64,000 nucleotides of DNA, taken from NCBI GenBank assembly GCA_032622095.1, contig CP136062.1, positions 11,247,710 through 11,311,709 on the forward strand. Direction: 5' to 3'. Below are positions 21,903-33,235 of this stretch, piece by piece; position 1 is the stretch's first letter, and each line of letters opens with the position of its first letter. Under the pieces are notes generated by a model that worked only from the letters and a program-made list of their open reading frames with translations, was not told the DNA's origin and did no database searches. This stretch comes from Siphonodentalium dalli (lineage: Eukaryota > Mollusca > Scaphopoda > Gadilida > Siphonodentaliidae). The position numbers were made by a program, and so were the translations under genes.

Positions 21903-23195
21903 TAATCATCCTCCCATTCGAGAAATATTGTTAAATCGGATTCGTTCTTTGCTGCATGTAGTAACCTAATATTAGGGAGACACATATACAATGCGTATAT
22001 GTCGCCCTAATGCGGATTGCTGAAATGTCCATCGCTTCATTATAGCATGCAACGTTTTAACTCAGCACAACACCGGTATATGTTCTACCCATATATATAT
22101 ATACACGAATAGTAAGTGAAAATGAGACAAGCTATGCATGTTCAGTAGAATCACCTACGTTTGTATGTGCTAATATAACATTAGGGAGACATATAAGTAC
22201 TATAATATATATGTCGTCCTAATGGAGGTTCAGTGTACATGCAAGTTCTAGTATATATTTAATGTATCAGTTTAGAACAGTATAGTTGTATATATCTTGC
22301 CAACGTTATGTTGAACCAATCCTTAAAGCTCAAGCCGACATTATCATTACAAAAATCGCCGGTGCCACTCATGAAGAAATAAAGTATTACAGTTACCTGG
22401 CATTTTGGCTAAACATATATGTCGCCCTAATGGTGTAAAGTACATATCCACCACTTCAATATAGCATGCGTGGATTAGTCACTGTTTGCTGTTTATTTAT
22501 CGCTTTATATCGCCGCATGTATAAGATATATGACAAAACGCAAATACATTTCCGAAAGCTCAGTCGTGTTTCAGTATGCGGAAATGTGTACAGGTCAACG
22601 CAAAACGGTTTTATGTAAATGATGAGATCTTTTAAAGACTAAGATTCGTGTCCATGAAAGTTAGTTGCTCTTCTCGTTTGAGAGTGTTCATACTATTTCG
22701 ATCCAAACGCAGACGAAGATATGGATAGATTGCTGCTGTTTCAAAACAATCGGTTGAATTGATACACATGACACCCACCTTAGTGCACTTGCAGCTATTT
22801 CTTCCACTCACTGGAGACACAAAAGTCTTGACCTAACAAATCTTAATTTTTATTATGGAATTTAATCTGTGGTCAGTCATTAAAGATACGGGCTGCATTG
22901 GCGGAGGGTATGCTGTTAAAATATTCACCTCCATCAAAAACCGCCATAAACAGAAAGAATAGTAAAATATAGCCAGACATTGTTCTTATACCAATCTGAA
23001 ATCTGGCATAAACAGTATGTGATTGGCAATTTTTTCCCTTGTTATGTAAACAAAAGCAAAAAAAGTCACGTTTCTTGACTTTTGTTTAGACCCGATACGG
23101 TAAACATAAAGAGCGTTATTTGTTACTGTTTTTCTGATATGGAGATAATAAAGAGCGTTTATATCATATGTGTGTGATTAACCAATATAATTGTA
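21903..23195 (+). repeat. Repeat R1 copy A, right part
   Basis: It is near-identical to 23903-25221, beginning TAATCATCCTCCCATTCG. It holds short palindromes bounded by ATTAGGGAGACA and complement (21971-22011 and 22180-22223). It ends at AACCAATATAATT, after which copies A and B diverge. Confidence 0.9.
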
Positions 23196-23581
23196 CTATG
23201 TTATGTAAACAGAAGCACGGCGTTTGTAACACGATCAGGCTATTGTATACGTACACCATTGTACGTCTTGACGACAACATACTATTTACGCCCTGTGTAT
23301 ATATGTTTAGCATATGAACAGAACTGTATAGTTTTTTTATTTTCCTTCTGTTGGTGGCGATCTGAACAAATATGAATATTTTTGCATCGAACGCCAACCG
23401 TGCCTTTAAATAGTGCTTTGTGTCTTGTATATACCACGAATGTAAGGACTATCTACAATTGTTGTCGGCTGCCTAGTGGACACTTTGAATAAAAACAACC
23501 TCGCTATCCGGCTCGATTGTCGTTCTTCGTGTTGATGCAGTTGGTGTGACCATTCACAAACAGACTACCTGGAATTGTCAC

Positions 23582-24082
23582 ATGGAATTTATGACAATCA
23601 ATGAAGATCCGCATAAAAGCAGTGTGCCCTTCATTTTGATACTTCGAATGCGAATAACCTGCTAATATTTATGAAATTAATTAATATGACACATGTTCGC
23701 GTTCCTGTCACTGAGTTTACACTGTGTTGACTTTAGCGTGACATTAGAATACCATAGCAATAGAGGACATATATACAATAGTGTATGTGTCGCCCTTACT
23801 AATGTCAAAAGCAAATACGTATATTGTTTCAATAAATTATGAACATTTTAAGCTCTCCATATTAACGATATATGTATAAGCTATATACAAATACAAGAAT
23901 CATCCTCCCATTCGAGAAATATTGTTAAATCGGAGTCGTTCTTTGCTGCATGTAGTAACCTAATATTAGGGAGACACATATAAAATGCGTATATGTCGCC
24001 CTAATACGGATTGCTTAAATGTCCATAGCTTCATTGTGGCACGCAACGTTTTAACTCAGCACAGCACCGTTATATGTTCTAC

Positions 24083-24132
<50 letters not shown>

Positions 24133-25221
24133 GAAAATTAAGTGAAAATGAGACAAGCTATCATGTTCAGTAGAATCGCCTGCGTTTGTGTGTGCTAATC
24201 TGACATTAGGGAGACATATAAGTACTATAGTATATATGTCGTCCTAATGGAGGTTCAGTGTACATGAAAGTTCTAGTATCTATTTAATGTATCAGTTTAG
24301 AACAGTATAGTGGTATATATCTTGCCAACGTTAGGTTGAACCAATCCTTAAAGCTGGAGCCGACATTATCATTACAAAAATCGCCGGTGCCACTCATGAA
24401 GAAATAAAGTATTACAGTTACCTGGCATTTTGGCTAAACATATATGTCGCCCTAATTGTGTAAATTACATATCCATCACTTCAATATAGCATGCGTGGAT
24501 TAGTCACTGTTTCCTGTTTATTTATCGCTTTATATCGCCGCATGTATAAAATATATGACAACACGCAAATACATTTCCGAAAGCTCAGTCGTGTTTCAGT
24601 ATGCGGACATGTGTACAGGTCAGTCGCAAAACGGTTTTATGTAAATGATGGGATCTTTTAAAGACTAAGATTCTTGTCCATGGAAGTTAGTTGCTCTTCT
24701 CGTTTGAGAGTGTTCATACTATTTCGATCCAAATGCAGACGAAGATATGGATAGAGTGCTGCTGTTTCAAAACAATCGGTTGAATTGATACACATGACAC
24801 CCACCTTAGTGCACTTGCAGCTATTTCTTCCACTCACTGGAGACACAAAAGTCTTGACCTAACAAATCTTAATTTTTATAATGGAATTTAATTTGTGGTC
24901 AGTCATTAAAGATACGGGCGGCATTGGCGGAGGGTATGCTGTTAAAATATTCACCTCCATCAAAAACAGTCATAAACAGAAAGAATAGTAAAATATAGCC
25001 AGACTTTGTTCTTATACCAATCTGAAATCTGGCATAAACAGTATGTGATTGGCAATTTTTTCCCTTGTTGTGTAACCAAAAGCAAAAAAAGTCACGTTTC
25101 TTGGCTTTTGTTTAGACCTGATACGGTAAACATAAAGAGCGTTATTTGTTACTCTTTTTCTGATATGGAGATAATAAAGAGCGTTTGTATCGTATGTGTG
25201 TGTGATTAACCAATATAATTA
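23582..25221 (+). repeat. Repeat R1 copy B (uninterrupted, ~1.64 kb)
   Basis: It aligns to 18583-18900 plus 21903-23195, with a (TA)n expansion at about 24085-24131. It provides the empty site for the 3-kb element. A 62-codon minus-strand frame (24658-24846) is shared with copy A (22632-22820), but the four base differences inside it all change the amino acid, so it is not under visible coding constraint. Confidence 0.9.
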
Positions 25222-25253
25222 TACTTCCATGGTGTAACCAAGGAAGTATATTG
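25222..25253. repeat. 31-bp hairpin, first of two identical copies
   Basis: TATACTTCC-A-TGG-TGTAA-CCA-A-GGAAGTATA forms a 12-bp stem with an A/A mismatch and a 5-base loop. An identical copy is at 26959-26989. Confidence 0.85.
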
Positions 25254-25799
25254 TTTTTCTACTGGGGTCGTTTTCCGTTTATTTGGAAATACTCAGAAAC
25301 TAATTGCAGTAGGAACGCGAAATCTCTAGCGAATGTAGGCATCGGAGGTCTACTAAATATAATGGTATCCGGAATTCGGTGCAATGTTTTTTGGCGGAGA
25401 TATGGCCCTTTTTAGATTATTTTTCACTATTATTATTAGTATTATTATTATTATACTTAACCATTTTTCGGCGCCTTAATCTCCGAAAGTATGAGGAGTA
25501 CTGTAGTAATATTTGGTATTTATGTTGGGTGTAATGAGATCTAACTAATTGTCGTATAGCGAATATTGTCCGCGTTTACTCAGCTGAGTTATCTCCCTTT
25601 ATATGAAAAAATGTCACTTTACTATCTCGGAAATTATAAGGAACAGAGTATCGAAAATTGGACCGTATGCACACCTCGATATGCCCTACTGCCCACGGGC
25701 ATCAAAAATTGTGTCCGCGCTTTCCCTGCGGAGTTACCGCCAATAAATAGGCAAACCTCTTTTTGATTTACTAAGCTGTACTCTCGTATCATTCCAGAT

Positions 25800-26000
25800 A
25801 ACTGCATTTGGATTTCACAGTCGTTTTGACCGTTGTCAGTTTAGTTTGAGAAAGAAAATTGGACAGGGTCGGCCATATATTTTGACGCTGTGGTGGGGGC
25901 AAATTTTCGAAAAAAACAGTTTTGATTGTCAGTTTAGTTTCAGAAAGAAAATTGGACGCTGGGTGGGGGCAAAATTTTCGAAAAAAAAAAACTGTTTTGA
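25800..26000 (+). repeat. Local tandem duplication (~100 bp)
   Basis: TGTCAGTTTAGTTT(G/C)AGAAAG followed by AAAATTGGAC, then GTGGGGGCAAA and TTTTCGAAAAAAAC, occurs twice, starting near 25834 and 25927. Confidence 0.75.
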
Positions 26001-26087
26001 TTGACATTCATCTATATACGTATGTGGATTCCCTGAACGAAAACAAACCTGTACCGGAAAGGATTTTTGAAATCCGAGAAGAAATGC

Positions 26088-26790
26088 AAGAGTAACGGGC
26101 CCTCAAAGTTTGCAATTTGGGACCATGTGCTTGTTAACACATCTCCTCCTCCAAAGATGTTGAAGTTTGGATGTCATCTGATACGCCAATGTGTGCAGAC
26201 TAGAACGGGCACGCGGTGAGCCAAATTTGGCCAGGGTCGGTTCAGTATTGTGGGTCAGGGGAGGGGTGGTCTGTGGTACCAATTTTTAATTCTTTTCGGA
26301 ATCAGATGAAACTAGGAATATAACATCAGCAACACCAGCTGAGTTACGGGCCCTCAAATTTAGCAATTTTGGACCCATGTGCTTGTTAACACATCTCCTC
26401 CGAAGATGTCGAACTTTGAATGTAATCTCATACGTCAATGCGTGTAGGCTGAAGAGAGCACGCGGTGTGCCAAATTTTGCCTGTGTCGGTTCAGTGTTGT
26501 GGGTCAGGGGAGGGGCGGTCCGGGGTACCAATTTTTTATTCTTTTCCGAATCAGATGAAACTTGGAATATAACATCTACCATACGCGATGATCACAAAAC
26601 TGGAAACAGATCGTAAATCCGATAAAAAATGGCTGAGATTTGGGCCCTCAAAATTTTTATCTGGACCCATATTCTTTCCAATAACCAAAATGTTATCCGT
26701 CTCCGAATCAGACAAAATTTATAATACTGAAAATTTTAAAATCCATTTGAAAATAACTGAGTTACGGGCCCTCAAACTTCGCATTTTGGG
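26088..26790 (+). repeat. Tandem repeat, ~250-bp unit, about three degenerate copies
   Basis: GGGCCCTCAAA begins units near 26097, 26348, 26641 and 26767. Shared blocks include CATGTGCTTGTTAACACATC, GGTTCAGT.TTGTGGGTCAGG and AATCAGATGAAACT.GGAATA. Bases 1-105 of the window belong to the same family. Confidence 0.85.
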
Positions 26791-26958
26791 CCGGGTTTGA
26801 CAATTTCCCAATCCCGTTACCCAATTTCGAGGTAGGGGTGTGGTCACTTACAAACACATAAGATAAACACACACATGATAAGAACAACATATAATCAACA
26901 TACTTCGTATTTCCGTCCCAAAAATTCGATTCTTTCAGATCATGATTTTCCCTATTAT

Positions 26959-26989
26959 TATACTTCCATGGTGTAACCAAGGAAGTATA
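26959..26989. repeat. 31-bp hairpin, second copy
   Basis: Same 31 bases as at 25223-25253. The two copies bracket about 1.7 kb as a direct repeat. Confidence 0.85.
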
Positions 26990-27371
26990 TACAGAACTTC
27001 CAACTTCGGGGTCTCGACGGCATCTGAAAGAACTCGAAAAATAAGTGTGACAAAGTGCAAACAGTTTTGGCGCAAATTTTTTTTCCAGTCGTTCCGGGGG
27101 TCCGAAAGTCCGGAACGAGCGTGGAAGTTCCTAGTCGTTCCGGAACGAACAATGGCAGACTGAAAACAAACAAAAAACGTTGATGGAGAGCATCAAACTC
27201 GACCTAACTAACGTTTCGAAAAAAATACTTCCTGAATTTGTTTTCTCCCGAGTAGAATTTGCATTGTCACTCGAAATTCGCCGTTTTTCCATCCGTTCTG
27301 GGCCGTTCCGGGTTCGATATCCAGGCAACGAGACACTTTATTCGGAACAGTGCAACGTTATCGACGAAAGG

Positions 27372-29380
27372 GGTTCGTTATGAGTATCAAAACTGAATTC
27401 CAACGCAAAATCGACAGGGATGCGGCCGTGAGAGTGGGTTGAAGAAAACGGAGAATAAGTAGACGACGTTATGTCGTCGCCGATTCCAAGCTGTGTGGCA
27501 AGAATTTGATTTTCCGGCAAACCAAAAACATCCATAATGATTTTTTTTCTTTAAAACAGTTGAGCTAATTGACACGCATGGTAGCACAGACACGATATTT
27601 GTCATGGGATCCCAAGAGAGCTCACAACGGGATTTATGTCTCGTAAAAAGGCAATTTACATGTTATAACTCAATAATAAAAAGCACCCCTAGTCGCCATT
27701 TTAATATGTTTAGCATCATATACTTCATTTCCGTCGGCTCCATTTGTCAAAGGAGCATTTTCGGTAGGTATGCCGAACGGGGCGAATCATCTGATATGCG
27801 TTGGGGAGGGGTTGAAAGATGGGGAGAAAAGTAGACGAAATTCCATTCTAGGTCGTTCCAGGCTCGGTATCCATACACATTGAGGCGCGTTAACCTGACT
27901 GATGCTATGCTATCAATATAAGGGATGCATTAGAAATATTCGAGCTAAAATCAAGCACAAAATTGACAGCGATGCGGCCGTGAGAGGGGGTTGAAGAAAA
28001 CGGAGAATAAGTAGACGACGAAATGTCGTCGCGTGGCAAGAAATTGATTTTCCGGCAAACCAAAAACATCCAAAATGAATTTTTTTTCTTTAAATCAGTT
28101 AAGCTAATTGACACGCTTGGTAGCACAGCCACGATATTTGTTATGTGATCCCAAGAGAGCTCGCAGCGGGATTTATGTCTCGTAAAAAAGCAATTTACAT
28201 GTTATAACTCAATAATAAAAAACACCCCTAGTTGACATTTTAATATGTTTAGCACCATATACTTCATTTCCGTCGGTTCCATTTGTCAAAGAAGTATTTT
28301 CTGTAGGTATGGCGAACGGAGGGAATCATCTGACATGCGTTGGGGAGGGGTTGAAAGATGGGGAGAAAAGTAGACGAAATTCCATTCTAGGTCGTTCCAG
28401 ACCGTTCCAGGCTCGGTATCCATACAAATTGAGGCGCGTTAACCTGACTGATGCTATGCTATCAATATAAGGGATGCATTATAAATATTCGAGCTAAAAT
28501 CAAGCACAAAATTGACAGCGATGCGGCCGTGAGAGGGGGTTGAAGAAAACGGAGAATAAGTAGACGACGATATGTCGTCGCGTGGCAAGAAATTGATTTT
28601 CCGGCAAACCAAAAACATCCAAAATGAATTTTTTTTCTTTAAATCAGTTAAGCTAATTGACACGCTTGGTAGCACAGCCACGATATTTGTCATGTGATCC
28701 CAAGAGAGCTCGCAGCGGGATTTATGTCTCGTAAAAAGGCAATTTACATGTTATAACTCAATAATAAAAAACACCCCTAGTTGACATTTTAATATGTTTA
28801 GCACCATATACTTCATTTCCGTCGGTTCCATTTGTCAAAGAAGTATTTTCTGTAGGTATGGTGAACGGAGGGAATCATCTGACATGCATTGGGGAGGGGT
28901 TAAAAGATAGGAAAAAAAGTAGACGAAATTCCATTCTAGGTCGTTCCAGACCGTTCCAGGCTCGGTATTCATAAAAATGAGACGCGTTAACCTGACTGGT
29001 GCTATGCTATCAATAAAAGGGATGCGTTAGGAATATTCGAGCTGAAATAAAACACAAAATTGACAGGGATGCGGCCGTGAGAGGGGGTTGAAGAAAACGG
29101 AGAATAAGTAGACGACGATATGTCGTCGCTTGGCAAGAAATTGATTTTCCGGCAAACCAAAAACATCCAAAATGAATTTTGTTTTCTTTAAATCAGTTAA
29201 GTTAATCGACACGCTTGGTATCACATACACGATATTTGTCATGTGATCCCAAGAGAGCTCGCAGCGGGATATATGTCTCGTAAAAAAGGCAATTTACATG
29301 TTATAACTCAATAATAAAAAAACTCCCCTAGTTGACATTTTAATATGTTTAGCACCATATACTTCATTTTCGTCGGTTCA
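27372..29380 (+). repeat. Tandem array, ~549-bp unit, about 3.6 copies
   Basis: GATGCGGCCGTGAGAG occurs at about 27419, 27971, 28520 and 29068 (spacings 552, 549, 548). Units also share CTTTAAA(A/T)CAGTT, GATCCCAAGAGAGCTC and GGGGAGGGGTTGAAAGAT. The first unit is the most diverged, and the last is truncated at about 29380. Parallel minus-strand frames in each unit are a by-product of the repetition and decay between copies. Confidence 0.93.
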
Positions 29381-29609
29381 TTCCATTGAAAATAATAGAT
29401 TTTGTGCAAAAACTTTAGCACAGAACATACGTCGATATTTCAACAAAAAGCACACACAGTTTATTACATCGAATAAGTTCAACAAAAGTTTTGGAGCTTC
29501 CTATTTCAAATGGTATGGCATATCTTTTATATGATGTGACCTGGGGGGTTCGAAAATTAAGTGGGCCTTTAAAGATGTACAATTCTCTGAATGTTTGATA
29601 TACTTTCAG

Positions 29610-30278
29610 GTTAAGCGACGCTTTCTTCACGTGCAATGTAACGAACGACAAGGATCCCATATATGTGGCAATTGTTGATCGGCCGTGCGCGGAACCAACG
29701 ACCTGGCTGCCAGTTGTGACACCGAGACTTAATTCTGCAACTTCTAGAAGGAACCACATGACTGTTTGTTTTCCACCTTTCTGGAAGTATAGTGATACGT
29801 ACGAGCTAGTGTATACAATAGATATAAATATGTTGTTTGGGGCAGATAAGTTCGTATTTTACAACGAAAGTGTTAGCGAATAAGTCAATCGCATAATGCG
29901 GGTGTACACAGACGAAGGTGTTGTAGATATTCATCCTTGGAACATCGGACTTCATTTCCCCAAAAAACACATTGTTCTGCCTTCAGAACGGAGCGAGCTA
30001 CATTACCACGCACAGAATAGCGCCAACAATGATTGTCTCTACCGCTATTGAGAAAGCGCCGAATTTATCATATTTCAAGATTTGGACGAACTGCTTGTCC
30101 CAAATGGTTCAACTGATTGGTTGGATATGCTTGCTAAATTACCACGTGCATCCAGTTATCGATTTCGTAGCAGCATTTTTAGACGTGAATTCCCAGATAT
30201 TTTAGAGAAAGGCAACCACAGAAATCATTGGGCGCATTCAATCGAGATGGCGCAAGCTACGAACCATTGCTATCACAG
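29610..30278 (+). pseudogene. Glycosyltransferase family 92 (DUF23) pseudogene fragment
   Basis: GT92 proteins are Golgi glycosyltransferases, for example the nematode galactosyltransferase of core-fucose glycans. One frame from 29611 gives the family pattern in order: MTVCFPPFWKYSDTYEL, MLFGADKFVFYNESVS (the Y-N-x-S block), YTDEGVVDIHPW, YHAQNSANNDCLYRY (the Q..N.DCL.R block), FQDLDELLVPNGSTDW (the D-x-D/E metal-binding-like block), then SYRFRSSIFRREFPD. The frame is interrupted by a TAA at 29881-29883 and a TGA at 30049-30051, without any frameshift. The start coincides with a splice-acceptor-like TACTTTCAG at 29601-29609, so this is probably a large internal exon of a dead gene. Upstream and downstream exons were not found. 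Confidence 0.85.
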
Positions 30279-30466
30279 GTTATGTGACGCTTATTTCACG
30301 TGCAATGTAATGCATGGACGACAATGATTCCATATCAGTGGCAATAAGTATTGTTGTTCGGGGATGCGCGGATCCAACAACGTGGCTGTATTTGTGCGCG
30401 GATCCAACAACGCGCCTGTATTTGTGACACCAGACTTAATTCTAGATATGGCAAGAAACGTGGTAA
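30279..30466 (+). pseudogene. Second partial copy of the GT92 exon start
   Basis: It begins after TATCACAG with GTTATGTGACGCTTATTTCACG, a close match to the exon start at 29610. It then follows the same order (TGCAATGTAA, ACGACAA, ATGTGGC-like, GCGCGGA(A/T)CCAACAACG, GTGACACCAGACTTAATTCT) to about 30466. A ~30-bp piece containing GCGCGGATCCAACAACG is itself duplicated. The N-terminal portion only is present, so it is a dead tandem remnant. Confidence 0.75.
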
Positions 30467-30483
30467 AAAAATTAGGCATATCC

Positions 30484-30693
30484 ACTTAGATTTTTAACAA
30501 GTTGAAATGGAGCATGTTTTACAGATATCGCGACCCATTTTTTTCAATGCAGCATTGTAGCGGCTGCAGCAGTGCGTGGGAGGGGGAGGGCGGTTTGAAT
30601 CAACGTTTTGACTTAGATTTTTAGCAGGTAGAAACGAAGCATGTTTCACCCATATCGCATCCCATTTATTTCACTGTAGCGCTGCAGTGCTAA
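30484..30693 (+). repeat. Two ~85-bp direct repeats, 127 bp apart
   Basis: ACTTAGATTTTTA(A/G)CA(A/G)GT at 30484 and 30611, followed in both by GAA.C..AGCATGTTT, ATATCGC..CCCATTT and GC.GCAG(C)AGTGC. Confidence 0.75.
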
Positions 30694-30766
30694 TATATGA
30701 CATCAAAGACATCGACCAACATACCAATTTAATGACGTGAGCTTCCTAAATATTTTCGAAAACCCT

Positions 30767-30837
30767 TTGCCAATGCATTCTCTTATATATGCGAGTCGAC
30801 CGTATGTCGCCTCGCACATATAAGAGAATGCATTGGC
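30767..30837. repeat. ~70-bp hairpin (palindromic MITE-like family, copy 1)
   Basis: GCCAATGCATTCTCTTATAT and its complement flank a 12-14-base loop. Related copies are at 36657-36728 and, in part, 47900-47953. Confidence 0.85.
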
Positions 30838-30854
30838 CTAACAAATGTTATATT

Positions 30855-31035
30855 ATTTTTTATAATTGTTAAAAAAAGTATGAAGAAAAATGTATGAAGA
30901 AAAATTATCAAAATTTGTTTAAGAATGTAAGAAATAATGATAAAAATGACATAAATTGTTAAAGAATGTAAGAAAAAAATATAAAAATTGATAAAGAATG
31001 AAAGATAAAAAATGATAAAATTGTTAAAGAATATC
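30855..31035 (+). repeat. A-rich degenerate minisatellite
   Basis: Repeated GTTAAAGAATGTAAGAAAAA-like phrases with AATGATAAAA variants. The spacing is irregular. Confidence 0.65.
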
Positions 31036-31039
31036 GAAC

Positions 31040-32510
31040 TGCATGGCTTTGTTATTATAATTTCATAAAATCGTTTTCTACTGACCGGGTGTTGTTGCCC
31101 ACTGTACCGACAGTATAGTAACGCTCCACATCGAATTACAGTACTGCGAACACGCGTACAAATTACTACTTCCGTTCATCCACAGTGTATGTGATATACA
31201 TAGTGTATTCACATAAGCACATATATACTGATGTCTGCCATGTGCACATGTCATTGCGTGACCGTGACTATAGAATCCTTGGGCATCATGGCTAGATGGA
31301 CATTGTTGTATTTGAATGACTGCCAAAACAAAAACTTTGTATCGACATTCCTTTATTCTGCTATTTCCTCATTGAAAAATCAAGCCCTACCTGTTTTATT
31401 TTGTATACACCCGTTTTGACAAAGATAATTTTGTTCTTATTTGGAATATATAACGTTCATGTGCTAATACGGTATAGTTTTGAATTCTGTCCCTTCCCGC
31501 TCAGTGTTTCCCTTTCCATGCAACCACTAGAGAGACTACCCAACACACGCAGGTACCCATATTTTCAGGAGAGTTATGTTGAGATGAACTTTATTATGAG
31601 AAACAATAGAACAGCGTAGTTCCTTAAACATAGTTTATCGCTTCTCACAACAAACAACAAACTCGATTTCAGGACAAAAAATAACCCGTTCTGTGAATAC
31701 AACAAGATTGCGAATATTATTTGTCTACAAAGGCGTAATAATATAATGTGGTTTATGCACATGCTGCATAACAACATACGTGACAATTTGCCTTGGCAGA
31801 GAGTGCTAACACAATAGAGTTCTCCCGCTTGATACGCTCCGTACGTTTGCGCGTGATCGTCTGAAGTTCCATGCCCGTTCCATGCCCATCTGTTCTAAAA
31901 ATAGCCCACAAAACTGTCCCAAAAGTTTATTTGTATTAAACCAGAAAAATCGAAATAAAATCAATTATAATATTAATTGATAGAATTGTTTCCGGACAGG
32001 AGTCTTCGATTGATATTTATTATTTGATACCCCGGAAACTATATAAAATAAGAAATACCATATTTTTAAAACACTGCATGCATGGTTGTTTTTATCAAAC
32101 ATTGATAATTTGATTTGTAATTAGGCCTATATCTTGCTCATTAGAGGAAACAATCATGATTACAATGCCCAAAAACTTAATCACGATACAACCATGCATG
32201 TTAACGCCACTCATTTTATTCCACACACATTGACGTGAGGCACATGTATTCACCGGTATCCCAGCCATTGAATACATATTAGTGTATACCTCTAGTGGAA
32301 TACAAGCCGGTACTATTCCTGTTGACGTTGTATAGCCAAGAAAGATGACGTACATTACGTCGATCATCCGCTTCTGGTGATCCCCCCATAATTACTGGTT
32401 ATTTGTCAGACTTAAATCACAATAAAGGTAGCTATAGTAACACCGAAGGTGACATTCATGGATTGAACTTATCTGACTGAACGGTGTAGAATAAATACAA
32501 AACAAAACTT
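31040..32510. other. Mostly unrecognised; one dispersed segment at 31940-32040
   Basis: The 31940-32040 segment (ATCGAAATAAAATCAAT, TATTAATTGATAGAA, TTCCGGACA) recurs at about 52440-52530. No coding signature is visible in the rest. Confidence 0.5.
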
Positions 32511-32516
32511 GCACCA

Positions 32517-32640
32517 TAATCTCGAATCTTTTATCGAACTCGTTGCGGACGGCGCAAACTTATATTTCGCCCTCGCTACGCTCTCGCGAAATATATCCTT
32601 GCGCCATCCGAAACTCATTCGATAAAAGAGTCTCGATTAA
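32517..32640. repeat. ~124-bp imperfect inverted repeat (MITE-like)
   Basis: TAATCTCGAATCTTTTATCG...CGATAAAAGAGTCTCGATTA with inner arms GCGCAAACTTATATTTCGC and GCGAAATATATCCTTGCGC. The arms are ~50 bases and the loop ~15. Confidence 0.85.
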
Positions 32641-32882
32641 GATGCGCATTGTGTTCTGTCTATATATTCAGGCCTCATATAAATCCTATTAATAATTTTG
32701 CTTTTGTTACACTCTTGATCCTAAAGGTACAGTATTATTACTGTTCCATATTTATACATCCGTATAGAATACACATGTCGTTGGAACTATAAAATTAAAG
32801 TACCATTACACATGAATAAAAGCCCCGAGTGTGCCTAAATAAACCTTGTAAGGCTGTATTTTTTAATGGACGGATTATAGGA

Positions 32883-33055
32883 CAGGTGACGTGTAATAAA
32901 CCCAGAACGACACATGTGTTAATGGGTTTCTTGATATGGCGCCTTGTACCATCGAATCGCCGCGCCTCTCCTTCTATCCGTCCGCGCTAACACTCGTGCC
33001 GTATCAACAAACCCATTAACACAATCATGTCGTTCTGTGTATTTAGTATACACTT
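32883..33055. repeat. MITE-like element with ~45-bp imperfect inverted ends, family M1
   Basis: GTAATAAACCCAGAACGACA...GTCGTTCTGTGTATTTA, with inner TGTTAATGGGTTT and AAACCCATTAACAC. The centre is GC-rich (TCGCCGCGCCTCTCC). A second copy is at 44350-44530 and a left-end fragment is at 34346-34395. Confidence 0.85.
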
Positions 33056-33167
33056 ATTGCCTTCTTTTCGGTTGATTACGTTAATTCGACCTTTGTGGTA
33101 AAATTTCACCCAAATGCTGTAGAGCTATCCCGAGAGATAGCTTGACGTAACTGACGACATGCATGAA

Positions 33168-33235
33168 AATTCAACCGGTACTACAATAATTCAACCGGTA
33201 CTACAATAATTCAACCGGTACTACAATAATTCAAC
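33168..33235 (+). repeat. 20-bp tandem repeat, 3.5 copies
   Basis: ATTCAACCGGTACTACAATA repeats perfectly three times, then ATTCAACC. Flanks are unique. Confidence 0.95.

Noticed and set aside
21733-21969. 78-codon frame with counterpart at 18882-19070
   Set aside because: Both lie in the inverted arms of the 3-kb element and are related by the inverted repeat; the reading fails to extend and has no domain.
22632-22820. Cys-containing 62-codon minus-strand frame repeated at 24658-24846
   Set aside because: The four base differences between the copies all change amino acids, so there is no sign of coding constraint; it lies inside repeat R1.
27387-29242. Parallel minus-strand frames (71-79 codons) in each unit of the 549-bp array
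   Set aside because: They arise from the tandem repetition, vary in length and frame between units, and match no family I know.
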